Numbered from the stretch's first letter, positions 18,760 through 28,063 are shown. The stretch is DNA of 64,000 nucleotides from Donghicola tyrosinivorans (GCF_003003355.1 NZ_PVTQ01000002.1:389642-453641), one strand, 5' to 3'. The notes: generated from the letters alone by a model not told the origin. Numbers and translations: made by a program.

Positions 18760-20385
18760 TTACCCATCCCGAAGGCCTTTGCGCAGCTCGAATTTCTGGA
18801 TCTTTCCTGTCGAGGTTTTCGGCAGTTCGCCAAACACCACCGCCTTGGGGCACTTGAAGCCAGCCAGATGTTCGCGCGTATAGGTGATCAATTCGGCCTC
18901 GGTCACCTCTGCGCCATCCTTCAGTTCGACGAAGGCACAGGGCACTTCGCCCCACTTTTCATCGGGTTTGGCGACCACTGCCACCAAAAGCACCGCCGGA
19001 TGGCCCATCATGACGCCTTCCACCTCAACCGAGCTGATGTTCTCGCCGCCCGAGATGATGATGTCCTTGGCCCGATCCGCGATCTGCAGATAGCTGTCAG
19101 GATGCTGGACGGCGATGTCGCCGGAATGGAAATAGCCACCTGCAAAGGCCTCTTTCGTGGCGCGGGGGTTCTTCAGGTAGCCTTTCATGACGCCATTGCC
19201 GCGGAACATGATCTCTCCCTTGGTCTCGCTGTCACGGGCAATCGGGATCATGTCGTCGTCCATGGCGATGGCCTCTTCGATGCAGGGCATCGCCACCCCT
19301 TGGCGGGCCTTGATTGCGGCGCGGGCTTTGCCTTCCAGAGGCTCCCATTCGGCGCGCCAAGTGCATTCGGTGGCGGGACCGTAAACCTCGGTCAGACCGT
19401 AAACTTGCGTGATGTTGAAGCCCATCGGCTCGATGGCGGCCAGTGTGGCGGGCGCGGGAGGAGCGCCCGCGGTAAACACCTCGACCACATGGTCGAAATC
19501 GCGGCGTTCGCTGTCCTTGGCGTTGACCAGCATGTTCAGCACGATCGGCGCGCCGCCAAAATGGGTCACGCCCTCATCCGCGATGGCGTTGTAGATCGCA
19601 GGGGCGGTGATGTCGCGGCAACAAACCAAGGTGCCCCCCAACAGCGGCATCATCCACGTGTGGCACCAGCCGTTGCAGTGGAACAATGGCACGATGGTTA
19701 GATAGACAGGGTGCAACACCATGCGCCAGCTGACCACCTGCGACATCGCATTCAGATGGGCGCCGCGATGGTGATAGACCACACCCTTGGGTCGCCCCGT
19801 CGTCCCGCTGGTATAATTCAGCGAGATGCTCTCCCATTCATCTTCAGGCATGACCCAGACAAAGTCCGGATCGCCATCGGCCAGCAGCGCCTCATATTCC
19901 GTGTAATGGCCGTGGCTGTGAACACCGGCCTGATCGTCCGCCACTTCGATGATAATAGGCGGCTCGCCTTCCATCCGCTCGATGGCACTGGCGGCCAACG
20001 GCAGGAACTGCGGGTCACACAGCAGAACCTTCGCCTCGCCATGATCAAAGATATAAGCGACCGTGTCGGGATCCAGACGGGTGTTGATCGTATTCAATAC
20101 CGCGCCACAGGCCGGCACCCCGAAATGGGCCTCGGCCTGCGCGGGCAGGTTCGGCAGCAGGGTCGCGACAACGTCACCGGATTTCACACCCAGCCCCACC
20201 AGCCCCGAGGCCAGACGGCTGACCCGTTCATGATACTGGGCATAGGTCTTGCGATGGGTGCCATAGACCACGGCTAACTGGTCCGGAAACACCTCGGCTG
20301 CCCGCCGCAAGAACGACAATGGCGTCAGCGGAACATGGTTCGCCGTGCATTTCTCCAAGCCTGTTTCATCTCGCAACCAACCCAT
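18760..20385 (-). CDS. Acyl-CoA synthetase (AMP-forming), medium-chain or methylthiopropionate type
   Basis: 541 residues with the adenylate-forming signature YTSGTTGRPKGV, the PLFHCNGW segment, YGLTE, the GDIA/DRAKDIIISGGENI hinge and the C-terminal catalytic lysine in KTSTGKIQK. It activates a carboxylic acid to its CoA ester for the beta-oxidation genes that follow upstream on the same strand. In roseobacters closely related enzymes serve medium-chain acids or methylmercaptopropionate from DMSP; sequence reading cannot separate these. Confidence 0.85.
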   Translation of the reverse strand: MGWLRDETGLEKCTANHVPLTPLSFLRRAAEVFPDQLAVVYGTHRKTYAQYHERVSRLASGLVGLGVKSGDVVATLLPNLPAQAEAHFGVPACGAVLNTINTRLDPDTVAYIFDHGEAKVLLCDPQFLPLAASAIERMEGEPPIIIEVADDQAGVHSHGHYTEYEALLADGDPDFVWVMPEDEWESISLNYTSGTTGRPKGVVYHHRGAHLNAMSQVVSWRMVLHPVYLTIVPLFHCNGWCHTWMMPLLGGTLVCCRDITAPAIYNAIADEGVTHFGGAPIVLNMLVNAKDSERRDFDHVVEVFTAGAPPAPATLAAIEPMGFNITQVYGLTEVYGPATECTWRAEWEPLEGKARAAIKARQGVAMPCIEEAIAMDDDMIPIARDSETKGEIMFRGNGVMKGYLKNPRATKEAFAGGYFHSGDIAVQHPDSYLQIADRAKDIIISGGENISSVEVEGVMMGHPAVLLVAVVAKPDEKWGEVPCAFVELKDGAEVTEAELITYTREHLAGFKCPKAVVFGELPKTSTGKIQKFELRKGLRDG

Positions 20386-20474
20386 ACGCTCTCTCCCCTC
20401 GCGACGGTCTATCCTTGCTGCGGATCATTGCTTGGGAATGGGGAAAGGCCAAGGACCGATAGCGCAGATCAAAC

Positions 20475-20521
20475 CTTCTTTATTGCCCAAATACTCAAAA
20501 CGCCGCCCCGAAGGGGCGGCG
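20475..20521 (-). terminator. UUCG-loop terminator of fadJ plus GAGTATTT repeat arm
   Basis: On the minus strand: stem CGCCGCCCC, loop TTCG, stem GGGGCGGCG (20501-20521), then TTTT running straight into GAGTATTTGGGC plus AATAAAGAAG (20475-20496). The repeat arm is the GG version of the 22-mer found as a palindrome elsewhere. Terminates the fadA-fadJ operon. Confidence 0.85.
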
Positions 20522-20568
20522 TCGGTCCGATCCGCAAGGATCGGAAACACTTGGTAAATCCAAAGCGA

Positions 20569-22767
20569 TCAGGCTGCGAAGGCCGCGCCCTCGCCATAGG
20601 CTTTGTAAAAGCTGCCGTTCTTTTCGGCCATCTGGCGCAACAGGGCAGGGCAGGCAAAGCGGGCACCGAACTTCTCGGTCAGCTGATCGCAGACCTCGGC
20701 GGCAAAGGGTGCGCCGATGATGTCCAGCCAGCTGAAGGGGCCGCCCGACCAAGGCGCAAAGCCCCAGCCAAGGATCGCGCCCACATCGCCTTCGCGGATG
20801 TCTTCCAGCACGCCTTCTTCGAAGGCACGCACCGCTTCCAGAACCTGAGCCATCAGCAGACGGTGCTGGACTTCGTGCAGATCAGGCTGCGCGTCGGCAT
20901 GGGGGTATTTCTGACCCAGACCTTCCCACAGACCGGTACGCTTGCCCTTTTCGTCATAGGCATAGAAGCCAGCGGCTGATTTGCGGCCTAGACGCCCTTC
21001 GTCCGCCAGCCAGAACAGCACCTCATCCACATCGTCGTTGGCGTAGTCTGCACCCATCGCGGCCTTGGTCGCCTTGGCGATCTTGACGCCCAGATCGATC
21101 GAGGTCTCATCGGTCAGCTGTAGCGGCCCCAAAGGCATACCGACCAGCTTGGCGGCGTTCTCGATCAGGGCAGGGCTGACGCCCTCGTGCACCATACGGA
21201 TGCCTTCGTTGATGTAGGGGATGATGCAGCGGTTCGCGTAGAAGAAGCGCGCGTCATTCACCACAATCGGTGTCTTGCGGATCTGGCGTACGTAGTCCAG
21301 CGCCTTGGCCACGGCCACATCGCCGGTCTTCTGACCCTTGATGATCTCGACCAGCATCATCTTCTCGACAGGGCTGAAGAAGTGGATGCCGATGTATTTC
21401 TCGGGCCGCTTCGAGGCCTTGGCCAGTTCCGAGATCGGCAGGGTCGAGGTGTTGGTGGCAAAGATGCAGTCCTCACCGATCACGGCCTCGACCTGAGCGG
21501 TCACTTCGGCCTTGATGGCGGGGTCTTCGAACACGGCCTCGATGATCAGATCACAGCCTGCCAGCGCCTGATAGTCGGTGGTGGCGGTGATGCGTGACAG
21601 CACCTGTTCTTTCTTTTCGGGCGTGGCTTTGCGCTTGGCAATGCCCTTGTCCATGTAGCTGGCGGTATAGTCGCGGCCCCGATCGGCAGCGGCCTGATCG
21701 CGGTCCAGCAGAACCACCTCGATCCCCGCCTGAGCGGACACCAGAGCGATCCCCGCACCCATCATCCCCGCGCCCAGAACGCCAACTTTCTTGACGGTCT
21801 GATCGGCAACGTCAGGACGGTTTGCACCCTTTTCCAGCTTTTCCTTGTTGATGAACAGGGACCGGATCATCGCGCCCGAACTGGGGTTCATCAGAACATG
21901 GGTGAACCAGCGGGCCTCGATCTTGAGGGCGGTGTCAAAGGGCACCATCGCGCCTTCATAGACCGCCGAGAGCAGAGCCTTGGCTGCCGGATAGACGCCC
22001 TTGGTGTTGCCGTTGACCATGGCTGAGGCCCCCACGAAGGTCATGAAACCCGCAGGGTGATAGGGCGCGCCGCCGGGCATCTTGTAGCCCTTGGCGTCCC
22101 ATGGCTTCACGATGTCTTTGTCGGTCGCCGACAGGACCCAAGCACGGGCGTCGGCCATCGGGTCAGCGCTGACCTCGTCGATCACACCCAGCATCTTGGC
22201 CTTCTTGGGGGCGTTCAGCTTGCCTTCCAGCAGCAGCGGCGCTGCCGCCATCGCGCCCATCTTGCGCACCAGTCGGGTGGTGCCGCCCGCACCGGGGAAG
22301 ATGCCGACCATGATTTCGGGCAGGCCGATCTTGGCCTTGTCGTTGTCGGCGGCAAAGATGCGGTGGCACGACAGGGGCAGCTCTAGCCCGATCCCCAGCG
22401 CGGTGCCTGGTAGAACAGCGGCCACAGGCTTGCCGCCCTTGTTGGTCTTGGGGTCCATGCCCGCGCGTTCGATTTTGCGCAGTAGACCATGCATGTTCAT
22501 GATGCCGTCAAAGAGGCCCTGAGCGGGGTTGTCGCCCGCACTGTCCTTCATCTTGGCGATGATGTTCAGGTCCATGCCGCCAGCGAACGTGTCCTTGCCG
22601 CTGGTGATGATGATGCCTTTCACAGCCTCATCCGCCAGCGCGTCATCGACCAGATCGTTCAGTGCTGCTAGACCTTCCAGCGACAGCACGTTCATCGACT
22701 TTTCTTTGACGTCCCAAGTGATCGTTGCGATCCCTTCGGCGTCTTTAACCATAGTGAAATCGGTCAT
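20569..22767 (-). CDS. fadJ: Bifunctional enoyl-CoA hydratase / 3-hydroxyacyl-CoA dehydrogenase
   Basis: Alpha subunit of the fatty-acid oxidation complex, 732 residues. An enoyl-CoA hydratase domain covers about 1-190 (GKDTFAGGMDL, GLPEIMVGIFPGAGGT with the catalytic glutamates). A Rossmann domain follows from about 325 (VLGAGMMGAGIA), and the dehydrogenase C-terminal domains hold the HFFSPVEKM histidine. Catalyses hydration and oxidation steps of beta-oxidation. The thiolase gene lies 32 bp upstream, so the pair is an operon. FadB and FadJ are not separable by eye; fadJ is used because of the domain order and length. Confidence 0.93.
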   Translation of the reverse strand: MTDFTMVKDAEGIATITWDVKEKSMNVLSLEGLAALNDLVDDALADEAVKGIIITSGKDTFAGGMDLNIIAKMKDSAGDNPAQGLFDGIMNMHGLLRKIERAGMDPKTNKGGKPVAAVLPGTALGIGLELPLSCHRIFAADNDKAKIGLPEIMVGIFPGAGGTTRLVRKMGAMAAAPLLLEGKLNAPKKAKMLGVIDEVSADPMADARAWVLSATDKDIVKPWDAKGYKMPGGAPYHPAGFMTFVGASAMVNGNTKGVYPAAKALLSAVYEGAMVPFDTALKIEARWFTHVLMNPSSGAMIRSLFINKEKLEKGANRPDVADQTVKKVGVLGAGMMGAGIALVSAQAGIEVVLLDRDQAAADRGRDYTASYMDKGIAKRKATPEKKEQVLSRITATTDYQALAGCDLIIEAVFEDPAIKAEVTAQVEAVIGEDCIFATNTSTLPISELAKASKRPEKYIGIHFFSPVEKMMLVEIIKGQKTGDVAVAKALDYVRQIRKTPIVVNDARFFYANRCIIPYINEGIRMVHEGVSPALIENAAKLVGMPLGPLQLTDETSIDLGVKIAKATKAAMGADYANDDVDEVLFWLADEGRLGRKSAAGFYAYDEKGKRTGLWEGLGQKYPHADAQPDLHEVQHRLLMAQVLEAVRAFEEGVLEDIREGDVGAILGWGFAPWSGGPFSWLDIIGAPFAAEVCDQLTEKFGARFACPALLRQMAEKNGSFYKAYGEGAAFAA

Positions 22768-22799
22768 TTCGAATTCCTCCTCGCAGGTCTTGCGCCCGC

Positions 22800-24011
22800 T
22801 TAAACCCGTTCGATGATGGTGGCTGCGCCCATGCCGCTGGCAACGCAGAGGGTGGCAAGGCCGGTGCTTTTGCCCGTCCGCTCCAGCTCGTCCAGCAGGG
22901 TGCCGATGATGATCGCGCCCGAGGCCCCCAGCGGGTGGCCCATCGCAATCGCGCCGCCGTTCACGTTCAGCTTGGAATGATCCACGTTGAAGCGCTGCAT
23001 AAAGCGCAGGACCACGGCGCTGAACGCCTCGTTTACCTCGAAGAGGTCAATGTCGCTGATCGACATGCCGCTTTCGCGCAGGATCTTTTCAGTGACAGGC
23101 ACGGGGCCGGTCAGCATGATGGTCGGATCGGTGCCGATCTTGGCCGTCGCGCGAATAACTGCGCGGGGCTTCAGACCGTGACGCTCGCCGAATTCTTTCG
23201 AGCCAACCAGAACGCCTGCCGCACCATCCACAATGCCGCTGCTGTTGCCCGCGTGGTGGATGTGGTTGATCCGCTCAAGATGCGGGTATTTCATCAGTGC
23301 GATCTTGTCGAAACCGGGCATCACCTCGCCCTGATCCTTGAAGCTGGCCTTCAGCGCGCCAAGCGCCTGCATGTCAGTGCCGGGGCGCATGTATTCGTCA
23401 TGGTCCAGAATGATCAGACCGTTCACATCACGCACTGGAATGACCGAGTTGCCAAAGCGGCCCGCCGCCCATGCCTCGGCAGCGCGGCGCTGGGATTCCA
23501 CGGCAAAGGCATCGGCGTCGTCACGGCTGAAACCGTATTCGGTGGCGATGATGTCAGCGGCAATGCCCTGTGGAACAAAGTAGTGATCCATGGCCACGGT
23601 AGGGTCTACTGCCACGGCGGCGCCATCGCTGCCCATGGCCACGCGGCTCATCATTTCAACGCCGCCGGCGATATAGGCATCGCCCGAACCGCCCTTGATC
23701 TGGTTGGCTGCCAGATTGACGGCCTCCATACCGGATGCGCAGAAACGGTTGATCGACAGGCCTGGTACATTCTCGGCCAGATCCGACGCCATGACGGTGG
23801 TGCGCGCCAGACAGCCGCCCTGTTCCATCACTTGGGTCGCGTTGCCCCAGATCACGTCCTCGAATTCATCACCGGTCAGATCCGAGCGCTCTTTCAGCGC
23901 GTTCAGAACCGTTGCGCCCATGCGCACTGCGGTCACCTCATGCAGGCTGCCATCCTTGCGGCCCTTGCCGCGCGGGGTGCGCACTGCGTCATAGATAAAG
24001 GCGTCAGCCAT
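22800..24011 (-). CDS. fadA: Acetyl-CoA C-acyltransferase (3-ketoacyl-CoA thiolase)
   Basis: Beta subunit partner of the hydratase/dehydrogenase, cleaving 3-ketoacyl-CoA. 403 residues. The active-site cysteine sits in the INRFCASGMEAV segment, the catalytic histidine in GGAIAMGHPLGASGA, and the second cysteine in LCVASGMG. A canonical thiolase. It lies 35 bp downstream of the glutathione transferase gene and 32 bp upstream of fadJ. Confidence 0.95.
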   Translation of the reverse strand: MADAFIYDAVRTPRGKGRKDGSLHEVTAVRMGATVLNALKERSDLTGDEFEDVIWGNATQVMEQGGCLARTTVMASDLAENVPGLSINRFCASGMEAVNLAANQIKGGSGDAYIAGGVEMMSRVAMGSDGAAVAVDPTVAMDHYFVPQGIAADIIATEYGFSRDDADAFAVESQRRAAEAWAAGRFGNSVIPVRDVNGLIILDHDEYMRPGTDMQALGALKASFKDQGEVMPGFDKIALMKYPHLERINHIHHAGNSSGIVDGAAGVLVGSKEFGERHGLKPRAVIRATAKIGTDPTIMLTGPVPVTEKILRESGMSISDIDLFEVNEAFSAVVLRFMQRFNVDHSKLNVNGGAIAMGHPLGASGAIIIGTLLDELERTGKSTGLATLCVASGMGAATIIERV

Positions 24012-24046
24012 CTGCCTCTCCTCTTGGTCAGATAATTGTATTGGTG

Positions 24047-24685
24047 TCAGGCCCGATCACTGGGATTGCCGGGCATGAGATCATAGGGGTGCTTCCAACC
24101 GGGCTGAGCGCTGATGCGGCTCAGCCAGGCGTCGATATTGGGCCAGTCCGCGCGGTCAAACCCGAATGGCTCGGGGTAGTAGAGATAGCCGCAGCAGGTC
24201 AGATCGGCATTGGTGATACTGTCGCCGACGATCCAGTCGCGGCCGGCAAGATGTTTATCCAAAACCGCATAGGCCGCTGTGACGCGGGCAGTTGTAAAGG
24301 CGATCACTTCTTGCGGGCGCTTTTCTTCGGGAAGAAAATTCATCAGAAACCGCAACATACCAACTTGACCAGAAAGCTTATGGTTGTCCCAGATCTGCCA
24401 GCGCAGAATCTCGCGCTTTTCCGCGTCCGAGGTGCCGCCGAACTTGCCCGTCTTTTCGCTCAGATACTGCTGGATCACGGCCGACTGGCTCAGCTTCAGA
24501 TCGCCGTCGACCAGAACCGGCGCTTCGCCCATCTCATTGACGTTCGCGCGATAATCTTCGCTGCGCGTCTCGCCCTTGAAAAAGTCGATAAAGACCGGCT
24601 CCCAATCCGCGCTGGACAGGGCCAGCGTAAGGGCCACTTTGTAGGAATGGCCGCTTTCACCAAAGCAGTGCAGTTTCATCGTCAT
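24047..24685 (-). CDS. Glutathione S-transferase family protein
   Basis: 212 residues with an N-terminal thioredoxin-like domain (MKLHCFGESGHSYKVAL, with the cis-proline and ESA/QSA-type glutathione site read as KLSQSAVIQQYL) and a C-terminal all-helical domain. The start at 24685 has GGAGG 6 nt before it. Genes of this kind often precede fadA-fadJ in this family; a role in removing reactive enoyl or aldehyde by-products is a guess. Substrate unknown. Confidence 0.85.
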   Translation of the reverse strand: MTMKLHCFGESGHSYKVALTLALSSADWEPVFIDFFKGETRSEDYRANVNEMGEAPVLVDGDLKLSQSAVIQQYLSEKTGKFGGTSDAEKREILRWQIWDNHKLSGQVGMLRFLMNFLPEEKRPQEVIAFTTARVTAAYAVLDKHLAGRDWIVGDSITNADLTCCGYLYYPEPFGFDRADWPNIDAWLSRISAQPGWKHPYDLMPGNPSDRA

Positions 24686-24728
24686 CGCGTTCCTCCGGTC
24701 ATGGCGCATTTGGAAAAACCAGCGCCGT

Positions 24729-24750
24729 GAGTATTTGGGCAATAAAGAAG
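24729..24750 (+). repeat. GAGTATTT repeat arm, GG version
   Basis: Exact copy of GAGTATTTGGGC plus AATAAAGAAG, in the opposite orientation to the copy at 20475-20496. The two therefore flank the gst-fadA-fadJ operon as perfect 22-bp inverted repeats about 4.2 kb apart. No strong stem is attached to this copy. Confidence 0.8.
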
Positions 24751-24884
24751 CCCATTTTCTCGTAGGAGGGTAACGAGGCGTTTACCCCGATGACCCATTC
24801 TCTGTTCGGGCAGCGCCTTTTCCCATGATGTACCGCAGTCGCAACGGGCGACCCGATCCGGCATGGGCGCTGCCTCTTTCATCT

Positions 24885-24910
24885 TGGACCAAATACCTTC
24901 GCGCCGAAGG
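24885..24910 (-). terminator. Weak terminator with degenerate repeat arm
   Basis: On the minus strand: stem CCTTCG, loop GCG, stem CGAAGG (24896-24910), then TATTTGGTCCAAGATG. This resembles the terminator plus GTATTTGG arrangement seen at other genes and follows the small RHH-like gene. The stem is short, so strength is doubtful. Confidence 0.45.
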
Positions 24911-24939
24911 CGTCCTGTGATCTCCACAGGCGCGCCGGT

Positions 24940-25152
24940 TTATCGTTTGCGTGCGTCCAGTTCCCCGTTGAACAGGCGCAGGCGGTGGGGAAAGCGTTCT
25001 TCGTGCATGATGCTGTCGAAGTTCTCGAAGATGAACGAGAGGGCTTCCCCTTCTTCCAGACCCGCTTCTTGGGCGAACCGCTTCAGGCGGCGGTAGCCGT
25101 CCTCGCTCATGGCGATGGGAAAGCGGCGGGTCAGGCGGAGGCGTTTGGGCAT
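24940..25152 (-). CDS. Small ribbon-helix-helix-like protein
   Basis: 70 residues. A basic start (MPKRLRLTRR) leads to a beta-strand-like FPIAMS, then two helices (about 18-30 and 35-50), the layout of MetJ/Arc-type RHH DNA-binding dimers. No toxin gene accompanies it. It sits between the acyl-CoA dehydrogenase and the gst-fadA-fadJ operon on the same strand, so a local regulator of fatty-acid genes is possible. Fold call by secondary-structure reading only. Confidence 0.6.
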   Translation of the reverse strand: MPKRLRLTRRFPIAMSEDGYRRLKRFAQEAGLEEGEALSFIFENFDSIMHEERFPHRLRLFNGELDARKR

Positions 25153-25213
25153 TTGGTACTCTTCTTACTGATCGTCATAGGCTGGCCAGAGAACCGGCCA
25201 GCCCTGTGGCTGA

Positions 25214-26992
25214 TCAGAAGTTGGCGGCCTCCAGCGTCATCACCGTATCAGCGCCTGTCTCGATACGCGACAGGTGGAGTGCAGTGGCGGGCAATTGGCG
25301 GGCCATGTAGAAACGGCCGGTTTCGATCTTGGTCTTGTAGAACTCCTGATCGCCGGTCCCGCTTTCCAGCGAGGCATAGGCCGCTTTTGCCATTTGCGAC
25401 CAGACCAGACCCAGACAGACATGACCGAAGAGGTGCATGAAGTCATAGCTGCCGGCCAGCGCGTTGTGCGGGTTTTTCATGCCGTTCTGCATGAAGTACA
25501 TGCCTGCTGCCTGAAGGTCCTTGCTGGCCTTTTTCAGGGGATTAAGGAAGCCTGCTTTCAGGGCCTCGTTGCCTTCGTTCTCTTTGATGAAGGTTTTCAC
25601 CATGTCGAAGAAGGCCATGATGGTCTTGCCGCCGTTCATTGCCAGCTTGCGGCCCACAAGGTCCAGCGACTGGATGCCGTTGGTGCCTTCATAGATCATG
25701 GTGATGCGGGCATCGCGGACGAACTGTTCCAGCCCCCACTCCTTGGTGAAGCCCGACCCGCCAAGGGTCTGCTGGGCCAGAACGGTGGTCTCGAACCCTT
25801 TGTCGGTCAGGAAGCCTTTGATGACGGGGGTCAGCAGCGAGACCATGTTGTCGGCCTCTTTGTCGCCTTTGCGGTGGGCGGCGTCGATCATCTGGGCGCC
25901 CCAGAAGGCAAACGCGCGGGCGCCTTCGACAAAGCTCTTCTGCATCAAGAGGTTCCGGCGCACGTCGGGGTGGACGATGATCGGATCAGCGGGGCCATCG
26001 GGGTTCTTGACGCCGGTGACTTCGCGCCCTTGCAGGCGCTCGCGGGCAAAGCCCAGAGCGTTCTGGTAGGCAACCGCGCCTTGGGCATAGCCTTGCAGGC
26101 CAACGCCGATGCGGGCTTCGTTCATCATGGTGAACATGGCGCGCATGCCTTTGTGCATTTCGCCAATCAAGTAGCCAGTGGCACCGTCATAGTTCATCAC
26201 GCAGGTGGCGTTGCCGTTGATGCCCATCTTGTGCTCAAGCCCGCCGCAGCTGACGGCGTTGCGCTCACCCAGACTGCCGTCTTCGTTCACCATGAACTTG
26301 GGCACGATGAAAAGAGAGATGCCTTTCGTGCCTTCACCACCGCCCGGTGCCTTTGCCAGCACCAGATGGATGATGTTGTCGGTCATGTCGTGCTCGCCCG
26401 CCGAGATCCAGATCTTGGAGCCGGTGATCTTGTAGCTGCCATCATCCTGAGGCTCGGCCTTGGTGCGGATCAGGCCCAGATCGGTGCCGCAGTGGGGCTC
26501 GGTCAGGTTCATGGTGCCGGACCATTTGCCTTCGATCATGTTGGGCAGGAACTTGGCCTTTTGCTCGGGCGAGCCATGGGTCTGGATCGCCGAGATCGCC
26601 CCGTGGCTGAGGCCCTGATACATGTTGAAGGCCATGTTGGCGGATACGAACATTTCGCTCACAGCCGAGTTCATCAGGTAGGGCATGCCCTGACCGCCGT
26701 ATTCGGGGTCACAGTCCAGACCGATCCAACCGCCTTCGCGCATCTGGTCATAGGCTGCCTTGAAGCCTTCGGGTGTACGAACCACGCCGTTCTCCAAGGT
26801 GCAGCCCTGTTCGTCGCCCACCTTGTTCAGGGGCGCCAGAACGTTTTCCGACAGCTTCGCGGCTTCGTCCAGAATGGCCTGCGTGGTGTCGCGGTCCATT
26901 TCGTCATAACCGGGAATATCCGAGCCCGAGACGTTCAGCACCTCGTGCAGGATGAACTGCATGTCTTTGGTCGGAGCGGTGTAGGTAGGCAT
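25214..26992 (-). CDS. Acyl-CoA dehydrogenase, 592-residue FadE/DmdC family
   Basis: FAD flavoenzyme introducing the trans-2 double bond into acyl-CoA. 592 residues: N-terminal domain, middle beta domain with [12 protein letters not shown] and [10 protein letters not shown], and the C-terminal helical domain in which [14 protein letters not shown] carries the catalytic glutamate. A further C-terminal extension marks this large subfamily, which includes methylmercaptopropionyl-CoA dehydrogenase (DmdC) and general long-chain enzymes. The setting with fadA, fadJ and two MerR genes favours general beta-oxidation; DmdC function cannot be excluded. Confidence 0.88.
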   Translation of the reverse strand: MPTYTAPTKDMQFILHEVLNVSGSDIPGYDEMDRDTTQAILDEAAKLSENVLAPLNKVGDEQGCTLENGVVRTPEGFKAAYDQMREGGWIGLDCDPEYGGQGMPYLMNSAVSEMFVSANMAFNMYQGLSHGAISAIQTHGSPEQKAKFLPNMIEGKWSGTMNLTEPHCGTDLGLIRTKAEPQDDGSYKITGSKIWISAGEHDMTDNIIHLVLAKAPGGGEGTKGISLFIVPKFMVNEDGSLGERNAVSCGGLEHKMGINGNATCVMNYDGATGYLIGEMHKGMRAMFTMMNEARIGVGLQGYAQGAVAYQNALGFARERLQGREVTGVKNPDGPADPIIVHPDVRRNLLMQKSFVEGARAFAFWGAQMIDAAHRKGDKEADNMVSLLTPVIKGFLTDKGFETTVLAQQTLGGSGFTKEWGLEQFVRDARITMIYEGTNGIQSLDLVGRKLAMNGGKTIMAFFDMVKTFIKENEGNEALKAGFLNPLKKASKDLQAAGMYFMQNGMKNPHNALAGSYDFMHLFGHVCLGLVWSQMAKAAYASLESGTGDQEFYKTKIETGRFYMARQLPATALHLSRIETGADTVMTLEAANF

Positions 26993-27025
26993 GTGTTCTC
27001 TCTCTCCCTGAATGCAGACCGAGGG

Positions 27026-27433
27026 CTACTCGGCAGCCTTCTTGTTGTCCTGTTGCTGAAGCGAGAGGATGACTTTCTCGCCCCATTTGAGTTGGTCTTT
27101 GAGGTCTTCGATGGCCTCTGTCAGTTCGTCGCGCTGCTGTTCCATGTCGCGCAGGCGTTCTTTGCCGATTTCATAAGAGCGGGACAGCTGGGTCAGCTGT
27201 TGATCACCCATGTGATACAGGTCCAGAAGCTGGCGGATTTCCTCGAGGCTGAAGCCGAACCGTTTGCCACGCAAAATCAGTTTCAGACGCGCGCGGTCGC
27301 GCTTGGTGAAAAGCCGCTTCTGCCCATCGCGGATGGGGAAAATCAGCTCTTTCGCCTCATAGAAACGCAGGGTGCGCGGGGTCACATCGTAGGCCTCGCA
27401 CATCTCGCGGATGGTCATAATCTTGTCGTTCAT
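27026..27433 (-). CDS. MerR family transcriptional regulator (first of a pair)
   Basis: 135 residues. The N-terminal winged helix has the family core VTPRTLRFYE (about residues 17-26) and LILRGKRFGFSLEEI, followed by a long dimerisation coiled coil (about 75-130). No metal-binding cysteines are present, so it belongs to the acyl-CoA or organic-ligand type. The stop lies 33 bp before the acyl-CoA dehydrogenase start, so it likely shares that transcript. A palindrome upstream (27504-27515) is a candidate binding site. Confidence 0.88.
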   Translation of the reverse strand: MNDKIMTIREMCEAYDVTPRTLRFYEAKELIFPIRDGQKRLFTKRDRARLKLILRGKRFGFSLEEIRQLLDLYHMGDQQLTQLSRSYEIGKERLRDMEQQRDELTEAIEDLKDQLKWGEKVILSLQQQDNKKAAE

Positions 27434-27503
27434 TCGTCTCTCCCGTGGGATGCGATCCGAAACGCAGATAGCGTCTGGGCATCACGATACAACGGGAGTT
27501 TAC

Positions 27504-27515
27504 GTTTACGTAAAC
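27504..27515. promoter_or_regulatory. GTTTACGTAAAC palindrome, candidate MerR operator
   Basis: A perfect 12-bp palindrome 71-82 bp upstream of the first MerR gene, inside a run of TTTACG repeats. MerR-type regulators bind dyads lying between the -35 and -10 boxes. It stands in the promoter region of the MerR/acyl-CoA dehydrogenase unit. Confidence 0.5.
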
Positions 27516-27570
27516 GATACGTCACGTCACTTTGTGGTGTGACGGAGGGTCATTTTTTGAACTGAACGGT

Positions 27571-27948
27571 TTAGACTGCTTTTTTCAGCGCTTCGGCCGT
27601 GTCATCGCGCAATTGCTGCAATTCCTTGCGGGCCAATTCCAGTTGCGCCTGTTGTTCGGCCAGTTCCTTCAACTGCCCGTCGGCCATGACGATCCATGCC
27701 TCCATCTGGGCCGTTGTGCCTTCTTTTTCATAGATCAGCAGCCACTGGCGGATGTCTTCCAGTTGAAAGCCAAAGCGCCGTCCACGCAGAATCAGTGTCA
27801 TGCGCGCAATCTCTTTGGGGCCATAGAACCGCGACCGGCCTTCGCGCTCGGGGGCGAGAAGCTCGATATATTCGTAATAGCGCAAGGTTCGCGGCGTCAC
27901 ATCGAACTTGGCGCACATTTCTTTAAAGCTTAGACGGGGTTCGGTCAT
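27571..27948 (-). CDS. MerR family transcriptional regulator (second of a pair)
   Basis: 125 residues, similar in plan to the neighbouring MerR: helix-turn-helix with VTPRTLRYYE, LILRGRRFGFQLEDI, then a coiled coil rich in Gln, Glu and Leu. No cysteine-based metal site. The start at 27948 has GGAGG 6 nt before it. Its promoter faces the thioesterase-thioesterase-MATE unit, so it may control that divergent operon as well as its own gene. The two MerR genes look like an old duplication. Confidence 0.87.
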   Translation of the reverse strand: MTEPRLSFKEMCAKFDVTPRTLRYYEYIELLAPEREGRSRFYGPKEIARMTLILRGRRFGFQLEDIRQWLLIYEKEGTTAQMEAWIVMADGQLKELAEQQAQLELARKELQQLRDDTAEALKKAV

Positions 27949-28063
27949 GGTCATCCTCCACTTGGCGCGGAGGGTAGGGCGAAGTTTCATGCAGGGCAAC
28001 CAGCGCTCTTTACTGTGACGCCGCGATGTTCTCATATTCAGGGCGAATAGCAGGGAGACGGCA

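Noticed and set aside
25274..27565. A 763-codon open frame on the plus strand opposite the acyl-CoA dehydrogenase and MerR genes
   Set aside because: It is the mirror of well-recognised minus-strand genes. High GC keeps stop codons rare in the antisense frame, and the translation is a His-, Gly- and Val-rich string without any family pattern.
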